NCBI RefSeq assembly: GCF_000227665.2
Contig: NZ_CP007030.1
Location: forward strand, 372,001 to 436,000
Source: Thiomicrospira aerophila AL3
GTDB lineage: Bacteria; Pseudomonadota; Gammaproteobacteria; Thiomicrospirales; Thiomicrospiraceae
Reading direction: 5' to 3'
Length of the DNA: 64,000 nucleotides
This document shows, piece by piece, positions 8,722-19,471 of the stretch. The position numbers were made by a program, and so were the translations under genes. The notes beneath the pieces were generated by a model. That model saw only the letters and a program-made list of their open reading frames with translations. It was not told the origin of the DNA and made no database searches. The number at the start of each line of letters is the position of its first letter. The stretch's first letter is position 1.

Positions 8722-10051
8722 GGCCTTCTAGCAGCTCATTAACGAGTTGCTCACGCTTAAGCTCTAGACCTAGGCCTTGACATATCCGGCGCGTATCACG
8801 ATACGCGTTGTATAAACAGGTGGTGGCACCAGGAGAGGGCGTCATATTAAAAATCAGATTCTCGCCTTGTGGGGTAATGCTGGCTTCACCGAGTTTTAAT
8901 TGCATACTGGTTTTGTCAATCACTTGTGGGCGCAGGCCACCAACGCCCTCTGCAAATTGGAGATCGTCTAATTGCAAGCCAGGTAAAATTTTGCGTGCAT
9001 CTTTCAAAAATAACCGTTTACGAATGCCTGGAATCTCAAAGGCAAAATTGCGGAAAATATAATTACGGATGTCACTGTCTTTCATTAAGTCCCAAAATAC
9101 TTTAGTGACTTTGAAGTCCAATTTTAAGCTTTTCCAAAATTCCCAATAGGTGCCACCGGTGTAGCGTTCCAGTTTTGGCAACATCAGCGCAGTAGGCCCA
9201 AAACGGGTTTTATTGGGTTCAATGAGGTCCGGATCACCATGCAATGCGGCAAAGGGAAGTTTGTCGTTTTGAATGGTATAAACCTTGCCATTGAGTAGCT
9301 TGGGCGTGTAATAAAAACTTCCGGCCATCGGTAGGATCGATAGATCAAGGCCATGGCCTAGTTGGTTAGCGAGCAATAGACTATGCGCACCGGCTGATAC
9401 CACTACATAGCGCGACATGAAGGTGCCTTGTGGCGTGGTAATTTCATAGTGGTCATCAAATTTTTGAATTTTTTGGGCTTGGGTGCTTAGGTGAATAGCA
9501 ATATCTGATGAATGTTTGCGTGCGCTGGCAATAAAAGATTTGGCAATCAGGCCATAGTTAACGGCACTATATTCATCAGTACAGCCCGATGCCAAAATTT
9601 TTTCTGGACGAGGTTGGCCATTCACGAGTGCAACATTTGGCTCCACTTCGGCGATTTTTGCGGCATCCCATAATTCCATGTAGGGAAAGGTTTCAGCAAA
9701 CTCTTCATGACGCTTGGCGAGTTTTTCGCACTCTTCATCGCCTACTGCCAAAATCATTTTTGGAAACTTGAACAAGAAGTCATTTTTTTCAACTTGTTTG
9801 GCATAGTGCACCAGCATGTTGGCTTGGCGTTTAACCTGCCCAGCTTTCGCTAAACTATAGTTGGTTTCAATGTCACCACAATGCAAGGTTTGGCTATTGC
9901 TTCGCGCATTCGAGTTGACTGCGGCTAAATTGCCATACTTTTCTAAGAGCGCAATCGATTTTATATTAGTGTAGCGCGCAAGCGTATAGGTGAGTGCGCA
10001 ACCCGAAATGCCACCGCCAACGATGACCACGTCAAAAACACGTTTTTTCAT
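8702..10051 (-). CDS. mqo: Malate:quinone oxidoreductase, epsilonproteobacterial type
   Basis: Membrane-associated FAD enzyme that oxidises malate to oxaloacetate and reduces quinone, replacing NAD malate dehydrogenase in the TCA pathway. The 449-residue sequence starts with the dinucleotide fold VVIVGGGISGCAL (8-20) and carries NSQTLHCGDIETNY, AGSFYY, FAALHGDPD and FNMTPSPGATTCL. From memory these blocks match Helicobacter/Campylobacter Mqo better than the longer E. coli-type enzyme. The gene heads a likely operon with the COG0523 gene and folE2. Other FAD oxidoreductases share the fold, but the conserved blocks make this assignment fairly firm. Confidence 0.8.
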   Translation of the reverse strand: MKKRVFDVVIVGGGISGCALTYTLARYTNIKSIALLEKYGNLAAVNSNARSNSQTLHCGDIETNYSLAKAGQVKRQANMLVHYAKQVEKNDFLFKFPKMILAVGDEECEKLAKRHEEFAETFPYMELWDAAKIAEVEPNVALVNGQPRPEKILASGCTDEYSAVNYGLIAKSFIASARKHSSDIAIHLSTQAQKIQKFDDHYEITTPQGTFMSRYVVVSAGAHSLLLANQLGHGLDLSILPMAGSFYYTPKLLNGKVYTIQNDKLPFAALHGDPDLIEPNKTRFGPTALMLPKLERYTGGTYWEFWKSLKLDFKVTKVFWDLMKDSDIRNYIFRNFAFEIPGIRKRLFLKDARKILPGLQLDDLQFAEGVGGLRPQVIDKTSMQLKLGEASITPQGENLIFNMTPSPGATTCLYNAYRDTRRICQGLGLELKREQLVNELLEGHDLFSD

Positions 10052-10105
10052 TGATCTTCACAAAGTAAATTAATAATGGTTAATTATAGATTATTTTAAG
10101 ACGGG

Positions 10106-10492
10106 TTACTTAAGTTTAAAGGCATCTATCACTGAGATAACGGCGCGTTGTTGATCGATGGAGAGGCTTGGCCAAACTTGCTCAATACGGCTAAAAAGCT
10201 CTCGAGAGGCAAAGGATTGGTACTGATTGTTGTTTTCGGCAATCAGGCTGAAGGGTTTGTCTGGTGGGATGTCCAAAGAAAACCAGCCAATAGGCGTATC
10301 TGTTGCATGAGCAATATTAATTAATTGACTGGCTGTTAATTTACTATTGCCACGTTCATAGCGCGAAAATTGTTGTTGAGATACTCCAATTGATTCGGAT
10401 AGTTTTTCAGCGCTGCAACCCAGTTCTTTTCGACGGAGTTGAATGCGTTTACCGAGCGCTTGATCAATTTTACAAATAGGCGGTTTAGCCAT
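10106..10492 (-). CDS. XRE-family helix-turn-helix regulator
   Basis: A 128-residue DNA-binding protein. The Cro/C1-type helix-turn-helix spans about residues 12-66, with LGKRIQLRRKELG followed by SQQQFSRYERGNSKLTASQL, the usual recognition-helix pattern. The C-terminal 60 residues are a short regulatory or dimerisation tail ending in QQRAVISVIDAF, similar to small chromosomal SinR-like regulators. It stands alone between mqo and tas. An inverted GCATACC/GGTATGC pair lies directly upstream and overlaps the region of the ribosome site, suggesting autoregulation. Target genes are unknown. Confidence 0.85.
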   Translation of the reverse strand: MAKPPICKIDQALGKRIQLRRKELGCSAEKLSESIGVSQQQFSRYERGNSKLTASQLINIAHATDTPIGWFSLDIPPDKPFSLIAENNNQYQSFASRELFSRIEQVWPSLSIDQQRAVISVIDAFKLK

Positions 10493-10498
10493 CTTGGT

Positions 10499-10533
10499 GC
10501 ATACCTTAGAGAAGTAAGTAAATGGTGGTATGC
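10499..10533 (-). promoter_or_regulatory. Candidate operator of the XRE gene
   Basis: GCATACC at 10499-10505 and its reverse complement GGTATGC at 10527-10533 lie head to head, centres 28 bases apart, starting seven bases before the start codon of the regulator. The arms would bracket the ribosome site and probable promoter. Symmetry and location fit an XRE dimer site; no experiment or known consensus backs it. Confidence 0.3.
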
Positions 10534-10576
10534 TTTAACAGGTGTGTGAAGATTGTTAGGTGAGTAAAATCGATAA

Positions 10577-10606
10577 AGTGCGCCCTTATATGAGTTATGG
10601 CGCACT
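10577..10606 (-). terminator. Terminator hairpin downstream of tas
   Basis: Perfect 8-base stem AGTGCGCC / GGCGCACT with a 14-base loop. On the - strand it is followed by TTTATCGATTTTAC. It lies 34 bases after the tas stop and before the XRE regulator on the same strand. The U-tract is interrupted, so efficiency is uncertain. Confidence 0.5.
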
Positions 10607-10639
10607 ATTTTCTATCATTAAGTGAGTGTTTCGGTGGTT

Positions 10640-11686
10640 TTACGGACCGGGGTTGGGGTAGCGCTGATGAATCGCTTCGATCTGTTTAAGCGCATCATCG
10701 GACAGGCTTACTTGGTGGCTGGCAATATTTTCAGCTAACTGTTCCAGATTGGTGGCACCAATAATATTACTGGTCACAAATGGCCGGCTATTAACATAAG
10801 CGAGCGCCAACTGAGTCGGAGTAAGATCGAGTTCGGCTGCCAACGAAACATAGGCTTCAGTAGCCGCATCGGCTTGAGGGTTAAAGTAGCGATCGAAACG
10901 GGGGAATAGGGTAATACGAGCATGTTCAGGGCGTTGTCCTTGGCGGTATTTACCGGTCAAGACGCCAAACGCCAGTGGGGAATAAGCTAGGCAGCCCACA
11001 TTTTCTCGATAAGCCACTTCCGCTAAACCCACTTCATAACTGCGATTTAATAGGTTGTATGGGTTTTGTACCGAAACAGGTTTGGGCAGGCCGAGTTGAT
11101 CACAGAGGCCGATCACCTTCATAGTGCCCCAAGCCGTTTCATTCGACAAGCCGTAACTGCGAATCTTACCAGCTTTGATTAAATCAGCTAGCGTGCGCAG
11201 GGTTTCAACCAAGGGAGTCAGGTTTTGCTCCGTTTCAGTCGGTGGGGTAAAGCCGAGTTGGCCAAAGTAATTAGTGTGTCTTTCTGGCCAGTGCAATTGA
11301 TAGAGGTCTAGGTAATCGGTATTGAGACGGGTGAGCGAGGCCTCAAGGGCTTCGGTGAGGGTTTCACGGGTGAAGCGGGTTTGGCCGTTACGAATATGCT
11401 GAACAAATTCCCCCGGCCCGGCGATTTTACTGGCTAAAACAACTTGGTCACGGCGCCCGTGCTGTTTAAAGTAATGACCAATAATCCGTTCGGTAGCACC
11501 GTAGGTATCGGGTTTGGGGGGCACGGCATAAAGCTCAGCGGTATCCCAAAAAGTCACGCCTTGTTCCAGCGCAAAGTCCATTTGAGCAAAGGCTTCGGAC
11601 TCTGTATTTTGTTCGCCCCAGGTCATGGTGCCTAAACAAATTTCGCTGACATTGATATCACTGTCGCCAAGCGGACGATATTTCAT
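10640..11686 (-). CDS. tas: NADP(H)-dependent aldo-keto reductase, Tas type
   Basis: A 348-residue aldo-keto reductase with the (beta/alpha)8 barrel. The family blocks resemble E. coli Tas: LGTMTWGEQN near 19, the catalytic Asp in FWDTAELY (about 48) with Tyr in ELYAVPP, Lys in LASKIAGP, His in LHWPERHTNYFG, and the NADP-binding end GATNLEQLAENI. Tas reduces carbonyl compounds and was found by complementation of a prephenate dehydrogenase mutant; its real substrate is not known. It sits apart from a clear pathway and has its own terminator. Confidence 0.85.
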   Translation of the reverse strand: MKYRPLGDSDINVSEICLGTMTWGEQNTESEAFAQMDFALEQGVTFWDTAELYAVPPKPDTYGATERIIGHYFKQHGRRDQVVLASKIAGPGEFVQHIRNGQTRFTRETLTEALEASLTRLNTDYLDLYQLHWPERHTNYFGQLGFTPPTETEQNLTPLVETLRTLADLIKAGKIRSYGLSNETAWGTMKVIGLCDQLGLPKPVSVQNPYNLLNRSYEVGLAEVAYRENVGCLAYSPLAFGVLTGKYRQGQRPEHARITLFPRFDRYFNPQADAATEAYVSLAAELDLTPTQLALAYVNSRPFVTSNIIGATNLEQLAENIASHQVSLSDDALKQIEAIHQRYPNPGP

Positions 11687-11711
11687 GTTACGTTCCTTTT
11701 GTTAATGTTCG

Positions 11712-12074
11712 CTAGTTAATATCCAGTGCATAAGGGCGCAGGCTGGCCATATCGATATACTGTAGCAGGGCTTGATCGGTCGCCGCAAAGCGGATTTTGG
11801 GTGCCAGACCTGCTTGATAGGCTTCGACCCAACGTAATGCACACAAGCACCAGAACTCTCCGGGCTTGACACCCGGAAAATGCGGGTGAATCGGAGTGGA
11901 AAGGTCGTTGCCTTGTTGTTTGGAAAAACGCAGAAATTCGTCGGTCATTTGAGCGCATACGACATGACGGCCTCGGTCAAGATCATCGGTTCGGCACAAA
12001 CCATCGCGATAAAATCCAGTAAGCGGCATGTGTGAGCAGGGTTCTAGTGGTTCGCCGAGTAGATTACGTTTCAT
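11712..12074 (-). CDS. DUF2237-family protein
   Basis: A 120-residue cytoplasmic protein of unknown function. The DUF2237 pattern is clear: N-terminal NLLGEPLEPCSHMPLTGFYR, then HVVCAQMTDEFL, GNDLSTP, FPGVKPGEFWCLCALRW and a final helix with YALD. The Cys residues of the CLC motif and the first CS are conserved in the family. I chose the ATG at 12074 because AGGA lies nine bases upstream, while the in-frame GTG two codons earlier touches that site. It is 25 bases upstream of tas on the same strand and likely co-transcribed with it. Confidence 0.85.
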   Translation of the reverse strand: MKRNLLGEPLEPCSHMPLTGFYRDGLCRTDDLDRGRHVVCAQMTDEFLRFSKQQGNDLSTPIHPHFPGVKPGEFWCLCALRWVEAYQAGLAPKIRFAATDQALLQYIDMASLRPYALDIN

Positions 12075-12100
12075 GTGCACTGTCCTATGTTTTAAATTGT

Positions 12101-13450
12101 TTATTCTTTAAGCAAGCGTTTGACTGCGGCAACCGGCTCAGGTTCATCCCATTCGATGCCACCAATCAGGGCATAACGCAATTGCCCTTGGCGATCAATT
12201 AAATAGGTCGTCGGATAAGCCAAAATGCGCCAGGTTTGAATCGCACTGCCAGCGGGGTCAAGCAAGATGGGAAAATTGACCGGGTTGTCGGCTAAAAATT
12301 GCGCAAAGTCCTCAGATCGTTCGGCCAAGTTGACGGCTAGAATTTCAAAATCTGCATCGCTAAATTGATTTTTGAGTCGGGCCATCGAGGGCATTTCATA
12401 TAAGCAGGGCGGACACCAGCTCGCCCAAAAGTTCAGCAATACCACTTGGCCTTTGTAATCACTGAGTTGATGCGTTTGGCCATTCAAGTCTATTAAATTA
12501 AAGTCGCGTCCTTGTTCACCACGGTATAGCTGCAGTCGAGCAGGGGTGGCTTCAGCGGTCGCTGTTGCCGTGCTAACTGTAAGCTTCTGCTCTGATGTGG
12601 CGGCCAGTGGCGCGCTTTGCCGCGCGGTTTGCATGAGCGGCAAGAGCAACTGGCTGGCGCGAAGAATCTGCTGACTGAGATGTTGGGTGGCGTGTTGTTC
12701 GAATGCGGTAGCATCGGGGCGAAAATAAAAACGATCTCGCAGGCCTGCTAATAGATGAATATAGCTTTCACTACCGCTTTGTTCCAGTTTTTGGACGAGT
12801 TCTATTAACTGCCAGCGCCAGGGTGAGAGTTCGGCTTGCAAAATATAAATCGGGAGATGGGTGGCACTGACTGCGGGAAGATACTCAGCAACTTGTCCTG
12901 GTTCAGGCGTGGTGATGAATAAATCAGGGTTAATTAAAATCAGCCCCAGCTGGGATTGCGCGGTTTGTTGATAGTGAGCGAGGGCTTCAAGTGCGGCAGC
13001 CGCAGCGCGATTGGGCGCGATAATCCAGGTAGCTAGTCCCTCTGGCGCAACTTGATGGCTGGTTTGGATCAAGCTTAGCCAGCGTTCAGGCGCGATCAGG
13101 TTAAAGTTATCACGACTGGCGACTTGCATGAGGCTATTGAAAAAATCAGGCATAATACTGTCAAACCCCTGTTCAGCGAGGGTTTGTGCGAGTTCGAGCT
13201 CACTATCCAGGCGACCATATTCGGAGGGCAGCCAAAGTAGCTGGCCTTGGCGCGGTGCGCGGGCAGCCACATAGTGAATGTCAATTTGCTGATTTGTTGA
13301 CCAGTCCGCTAAAGGCGCTGGCATGGCTTGGGCGGGTTTATTAAGGCCGACCAGACTGACAAAACTTAGCCATACGCATAGAAAGAGCGTGGCTTTAGTG
13401 ACGGGCTTGTATAGCAGGCCTGCTAATGAATGGAGTAAGTTCAATCTCAT
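12101..13450 (-). CDS. Exported fusion: degenerate alpha/beta-hydrolase domain plus TlpA-type thioredoxin
   Basis: 449 residues. A signal-type N-terminus ends near Ala-Gln-Ala 41-43. Residues about 55-275 have the strand/helix order and spacing of a small alpha/beta hydrolase (GQLLWLPSEYG, then a cap-like helix region), but the expected GxSxG elbow is replaced by APNRAAAAALEAL, so no Ser nucleophile is visible. After a Ser/Ala/Thr-rich linker, residues about 310-449 form a TlpA/ResA thioredoxin with the redox motif WCPPC at 345-349 and the cis-Pro in AYPTTYLID. The thioredoxin half is certain; the hydrolase reading of the first half is by pattern only. Possible role: periplasmic thiol reduction in cytochrome c maturation or sulfur chemistry. 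Confidence 0.75.
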   Translation of the reverse strand: MRLNLLHSLAGLLYKPVTKATLFLCVWLSFVSLVGLNKPAQAMPAPLADWSTNQQIDIHYVAARAPRQGQLLWLPSEYGRLDSELELAQTLAEQGFDSIMPDFFNSLMQVASRDNFNLIAPERWLSLIQTSHQVAPEGLATWIIAPNRAAAAALEALAHYQQTAQSQLGLILINPDLFITTPEPGQVAEYLPAVSATHLPIYILQAELSPWRWQLIELVQKLEQSGSESYIHLLAGLRDRFYFRPDATAFEQHATQHLSQQILRASQLLLPLMQTARQSAPLAATSEQKLTVSTATATAEATPARLQLYRGEQGRDFNLIDLNGQTHQLSDYKGQVVLLNFWASWCPPCLYEMPSMARLKNQFSDADFEILAVNLAERSEDFAQFLADNPVNFPILLDPAGSAIQTWRILAYPTTYLIDRQGQLRYALIGGIEWDEPEPVAAVKRLLKE

Positions 13451-13469
13451 GAGCGTTGTGGTTTATTAA

Positions 13470-14210
13470 TCATTCGTTAATACTATCACAGGGTACAAAA
13501 ATCCAACCTTCCGACCAGGGCGTGTCTTTCGGTGGTTGGGCTAATTGGTCGGGTTGGCTTGCTAAACAAGCGGCGACCAGGGCGCAATAGGCTGCATCAT
13601 ACACATCTCCTGGTTCGGGGCAGGCCTGCTGCCAACTAATTTGGCCAAAAGCCCGTTGTAAACTTGGCGATTTTTTGGCGAGGCTTGGGTACACCTCAAA
13701 CGCACTCAGCGTTCCAGTCGCATCTTGCCAAATCCCGCAACTGGCTTGATAGGAGGCAATCTTAGCTAACAAATGCCGCCCCTTGGTAGCTTGACTACCA
13801 ATCATATCTTTAATAGCAGAAAGTGGCGTATGGCCTCGGGCTAATAACCAGCGTTCAGTATAACGATATAAATAGGGATTGCTGGCCGAGTCTTCAATCT
13901 GTGCAACGGGTTTAAATTGAATAATCAGCTCTTGCCAGGCTACGGACACCCCCAGCGGGGTATCAATGCCCAAATAAACAGGATGGGGATGTTGCTCAAA
14001 AAAATCAGCCGGCAGTGCCAGTAACGATGCGGCTTGGCTTAACCAGGCCTGGTGATTGGGTGAAGCATTAATATGTTCACGCAAATTGCCACGCCAGCTC
14101 TGACCAACTTGTTGATGTTGCGAGTCTAGCAATACTAACGCATCGCGACTGCTTGGATTTTTATCGCAATTCCAACCGCCTACATCCCAGCCGAGTGCAA
14201 AATAATTCAT
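13470..14210 (-). CDS. DUF429-family protein (predicted RNase H-like fold)
   Basis: About 246 residues. The pattern GWDVGGW at the N-terminus, YLGIDTPLG near 95, FEVYPSLA near 185 and DVYDAAYCALVAA near 210 are the acidic strand ends and C-terminal helix of DUF429 proteins, predicted nucleases of unknown target. I chose the ATG at 14210: the domain begins five residues after it and AAGGTGGG lies just upstream, while the frame extends 15 codons further with no conserved content. Two CAGGCCTG copies (13621, 14044) lie inside. It is 19 bases upstream of the TlpA fusion gene. Confidence 0.75.
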   Translation of the reverse strand: MNYFALGWDVGGWNCDKNPSSRDALVLLDSQHQQVGQSWRGNLREHINASPNHQAWLSQAASLLALPADFFEQHPHPVYLGIDTPLGVSVAWQELIIQFKPVAQIEDSASNPYLYRYTERWLLARGHTPLSAIKDMIGSQATKGRHLLAKIASYQASCGIWQDATGTLSAFEVYPSLAKKSPSLQRAFGQISWQQACPEPGDVYDAAYCALVAACLASQPDQLAQPPKDTPWSEGWIFVPCDSINE

Positions 14211-14282
14211 ACCCACCTTCAAAATTTTATCTGGATCATAGCTTAATCCTAGCATTTAAAGGTGCAAAGAGCGCGCATAAAA

Positions 14283-14311
14283 AACCCTGTACCCAATATG
14301 GGTACAGGGTT
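14283..14311 (-). terminator. Intrinsic terminator of katG
   Basis: Perfect 12-base stem AACCCTGTACCC / GGGTACAGGGTT around a five-base loop, with a run of six T on the - strand directly after it. It lies 29 bases past the katG stop. This is the strongest terminator in the window by eye. Confidence 0.9.
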
Positions 14312-14339
14312 CGGCTAAGATAACTAAAAAACGCTAATC

Positions 14340-16595
<2,256 letters not shown>

Positions 16596-16740
16596 TTATA
16601 ATTGTTTTTATATTATTGATAGGTTTTGTTTATTGATTGTCTGGGTGGAATGAGGGGTCTAACATATTGCTAATAGGTTGAATTATCTTAATCTCTCGTT
16701 TGTGGTTAAATAATGACATGTTTATTAAAGGACGATTATT

Positions 16741-19467
16741 GTGACAATTCAAGCTGAAACGAAGTGGTTAAAAGATTATCAAGCCCCGGTGTTTGAGGTG
16801 ATCAATTTAGATCTAACATTTGAGTTATCACCAACACAAACCCAGGTCACCAATCGTATGGTCTGCCAGCTGGCACCTGGACAGCCGCTGGCGGATATGC
16901 TGCTTGATGGCGAAAGTCTGCGTCTTATCTCGATTAAGCTCAATGACCAGCTTCTTAATGAGGTGGAATACCAGCTTACTGACACCCAACTTCGTTTGCC
17001 CAAAGTCTTGTTTGCCAATAGTTCCTCCCCTTATCAGCTTGAAATAGTGACTGAAATTAACCCGCAGGCGAACACCGCGCTAGAAGGTTTATATCTGTCA
17101 TCGGGTCGATTTTGCACGCAATGTGAAGCCGAGGGCTTTCGCAAAATCACCTATTTCTTTGATCGCCCCGATGTGTTGACGACTTATCAAACTACGGTGA
17201 TTGCTGATAAAGCAGAGTATCCGACCCTGTTAGCCAATGGGAATTTAGTCTCGCAAACTGACTTGTCTGATGGCCGTCATCAAGCAGTTTGGCAGGACCC
17301 GCATAAAAAACCCTGTTATTTGTTTGCGCTGGTGGCCGGGTCTTTTGGCTGCTTAACGGATCATTACACCACAGCAGAAGGGCGGGAGGTGTTGTTAGAA
17401 ATTTATACCGAGCCACGGCATTTAGCCAAATGTCGTCATGCCATGGATTCGCTGATTGCTTCGATGCGCTGGGATGAGCAGCGTTTTGGGCTAAGTTACG
17501 ATTTAGATCGCTACATGATTGTCGCGGTAGATGACTTTAATATGGGCGCGATGGAAAACAAAGGCTTAAATGTTTTTAACTCGAAGTTTGTCCTAGCCGA
17601 TGCCGATTCAGCGACAGATGTCGATTTTGAAGGGGTTGAGGCAGTAATTGCGCATGAGTATTTTCATAACTGGACCGGGAATCGTGTCACCTGCCGTGAT
17701 TGGTTTCAGCTCACGCTAAAAGAAGGTCTAACGGTTTTTCGTGATCAAGAATTTACCGCGGATATGTTATCGGCACCGGTCAAGCGTATCGAGGATGTGC
17801 GTCGGTTACGTAGTCACCAATTTGCTGAGGATGCCGGCCCGATGGCCCATCCGATTCAGCCACAGTCTTATATCGAAATGAATAACTTTTATACCTTAAC
17901 CGTGTATGAAAAGGGTGCAGAAGTGGTGCGCTTGTATCAAACGCTGTTGGGTCGCGATGGTTTTCGGAAAGGCATGGATTTGTATTTTGCGCGCCATGAT
18001 GGTCAAGCGGTGACCGTCGATGATTTTAGGTTGGCGATGGCGGATGCGAATCAGCAAGATTTAACGCCAATGCAGGCCTGGTATCAGCAAGCCGGTACGC
18101 CACATGTGAAGGTAGTGGCCGACTATGATGCGAGTCAGCAGGCCTGGTTGCTGCAGTTTAGTCAGCAAAATTCGTTAGCACAAGCAAAGTCAGAAGTCGA
18201 TAAAACACCTTTACTTATCCCGATTAAACTCGCGGCATTTGATGCCACGGGCCAGGCCTGGTCATCTTCCTTTTTGGCGTCAGCGGCACAGGATGCTATC
18301 GCGGCTGGCCAATTGCGTTTAATAGAGGGCGAGTGGGTATATTTATTAACCGCGTTTAATCAAACACTAAACGTTAAGGATGCGCCGGCGGATTTAGTTT
18401 GGTCGTTGCTGCGTGATTTTAGTGCGCCGGTGATTTTAGATTATGCCATGCCAGCGGCGGCACGATTGCATTTGGCTAAGTTTGATACTGACCCGTTTAA
18501 TCGTTGGGAAATGGTTCAGCAATTAGTCTTGGCGGACTTAATTGCGCAGGTTAATCAGGCGGCGGCAACGCCGACGGCTGACCTAGTGGTCAAACCGAGT
18601 AATGAGGTTGTAACGCTATTTACTAGCTTATTAACGGAAGCCTTGGCTAAGACCGCGCAGGCGGATGTGGATTGGGCTTGGTATGGTTATGCGTTGAATT
18701 TACCGGACATGAGCTATTTGATTGAACAGTTTAATCCGGTACCGATTGCCGCGGTGTTGCAAGTCTATCCAGCCTATCAGCGTGCTATTGGCCTAGCATT
18801 AGTGGACTTGTGGCAACAAACTTATCAGGCTCAGGCTGCACAGTTATCGAGTGATTATGCTTATAACGCCCAGGCAATTGGGCGTCGTTTGCTTAAAAAT
18901 CGGGCATTGCAGGCCTGGTTGGCCAGTGGTAATCAACAGGCGTTAAGTGCAGCAAAGGCACAATATCAAACTCAAGCCCACATGACAGATGTTGCTGCCA
19001 GCTTACAAGGCGTGATGCAGTGGCATGAAGTCGCGGCAGCTCCCTTGATGGATGATTTCTATCAGCGCTGGCAGGATCAACCCTTGGTTCTAGACAAGTG
19101 GTTTGCTTGGCAAGCCGGTTTTGGTCAAGCGGCGGGCATAGCCGGTGTGGATGCCTTGTTAGCCCATGCTAAATTTGCTTGGACGACGCCCAATCGTGTG
19201 CGCAGTGTCTTGGGTAGTTTTGCGCGTATCAATCTGGCACTGTTCCATCAAGCGGATGGAGCGGGCTACCGTTGGTTGGCTAAACAGGTGTTACATCTTG
19301 ATGCGATTAATCCACAAGTGGCGGCACGGATGGTGGTGCCATTAATTCAATGGCGTCGTTATCAGCCCAAACAGCAAAGGCTGATGAAGCAAGTACTCGA
19401 AGAACTGAAAGGTGCAATTCAGTCAAAAGACGTGTTTGAAATTGTTAGTAAGGCCTTGGTGGATTAG
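16741..19467 (+). CDS. pepN: Aminopeptidase N (M1 metallopeptidase)
   Basis: A 908-residue cytoplasmic aminopeptidase. It has the substrate-anchoring GAMEN at about 270-274, the zinc motif HEYFH at 305-309 with the third ligand Glu in LKEGLTVFRDQEF, and the catalytic Tyr in TVYEKG. Length and the DUF3458-type C-terminal domains match E. coli PepN. The start is GTG with AAAGGA eight bases before it. Four CAGGCCTG copies (18073, 18139, 18253, 18910) lie in the less conserved C-terminal half, each coding Gln-Ala-Trp. The gap to katG (16509-16740) holds both divergent promoters and nothing else I can identify. Confidence 0.96.
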   Translation: MTIQAETKWLKDYQAPVFEVINLDLTFELSPTQTQVTNRMVCQLAPGQPLADMLLDGESLRLISIKLNDQLLNEVEYQLTDTQLRLPKVLFANSSSPYQLEIVTEINPQANTALEGLYLSSGRFCTQCEAEGFRKITYFFDRPDVLTTYQTTVIADKAEYPTLLANGNLVSQTDLSDGRHQAVWQDPHKKPCYLFALVAGSFGCLTDHYTTAEGREVLLEIYTEPRHLAKCRHAMDSLIASMRWDEQRFGLSYDLDRYMIVAVDDFNMGAMENKGLNVFNSKFVLADADSATDVDFEGVEAVIAHEYFHNWTGNRVTCRDWFQLTLKEGLTVFRDQEFTADMLSAPVKRIEDVRRLRSHQFAEDAGPMAHPIQPQSYIEMNNFYTLTVYEKGAEVVRLYQTLLGRDGFRKGMDLYFARHDGQAVTVDDFRLAMADANQQDLTPMQAWYQQAGTPHVKVVADYDASQQAWLLQFSQQNSLAQAKSEVDKTPLLIPIKLAAFDATGQAWSSSFLASAAQDAIAAGQLRLIEGEWVYLLTAFNQTLNVKDAPADLVWSLLRDFSAPVILDYAMPAAARLHLAKFDTDPFNRWEMVQQLVLADLIAQVNQAAATPTADLVVKPSNEVVTLFTSLLTEALAKTAQADVDWAWYGYALNLPDMSYLIEQFNPVPIAAVLQVYPAYQRAIGLALVDLWQQTYQAQAAQLSSDYAYNAQAIGRRLLKNRALQAWLASGNQQALSAAKAQYQTQAHMTDVAASLQGVMQWHEVAAAPLMDDFYQRWQDQPLVLDKWFAWQAGFGQAAGIAGVDALLAHAKFAWTTPNRVRSVLGSFARINLALFHQADGAGYRWLAKQVLHLDAINPQVAARMVVPLIQWRRYQPKQQRLMKQVLEELKGAIQSKDVFEIVSKALVD

Positions 19468-19471
19468 TAAA

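Noticed and set aside
10336-10605. - strand frame of 89 codons over the XRE gene start
   Set aside because: Overlaps the helix-turn-helix coding part in another frame and the tas terminator; no conserved content.
16619-16687. OxyR-like sites upstream of katG (ATAG-type half-sites at 16619 and 16673)
   Set aside because: Each matches only part of the consensus and the spacing is wrong for a tetramer site; the region is AT-rich, so such matches are expected.
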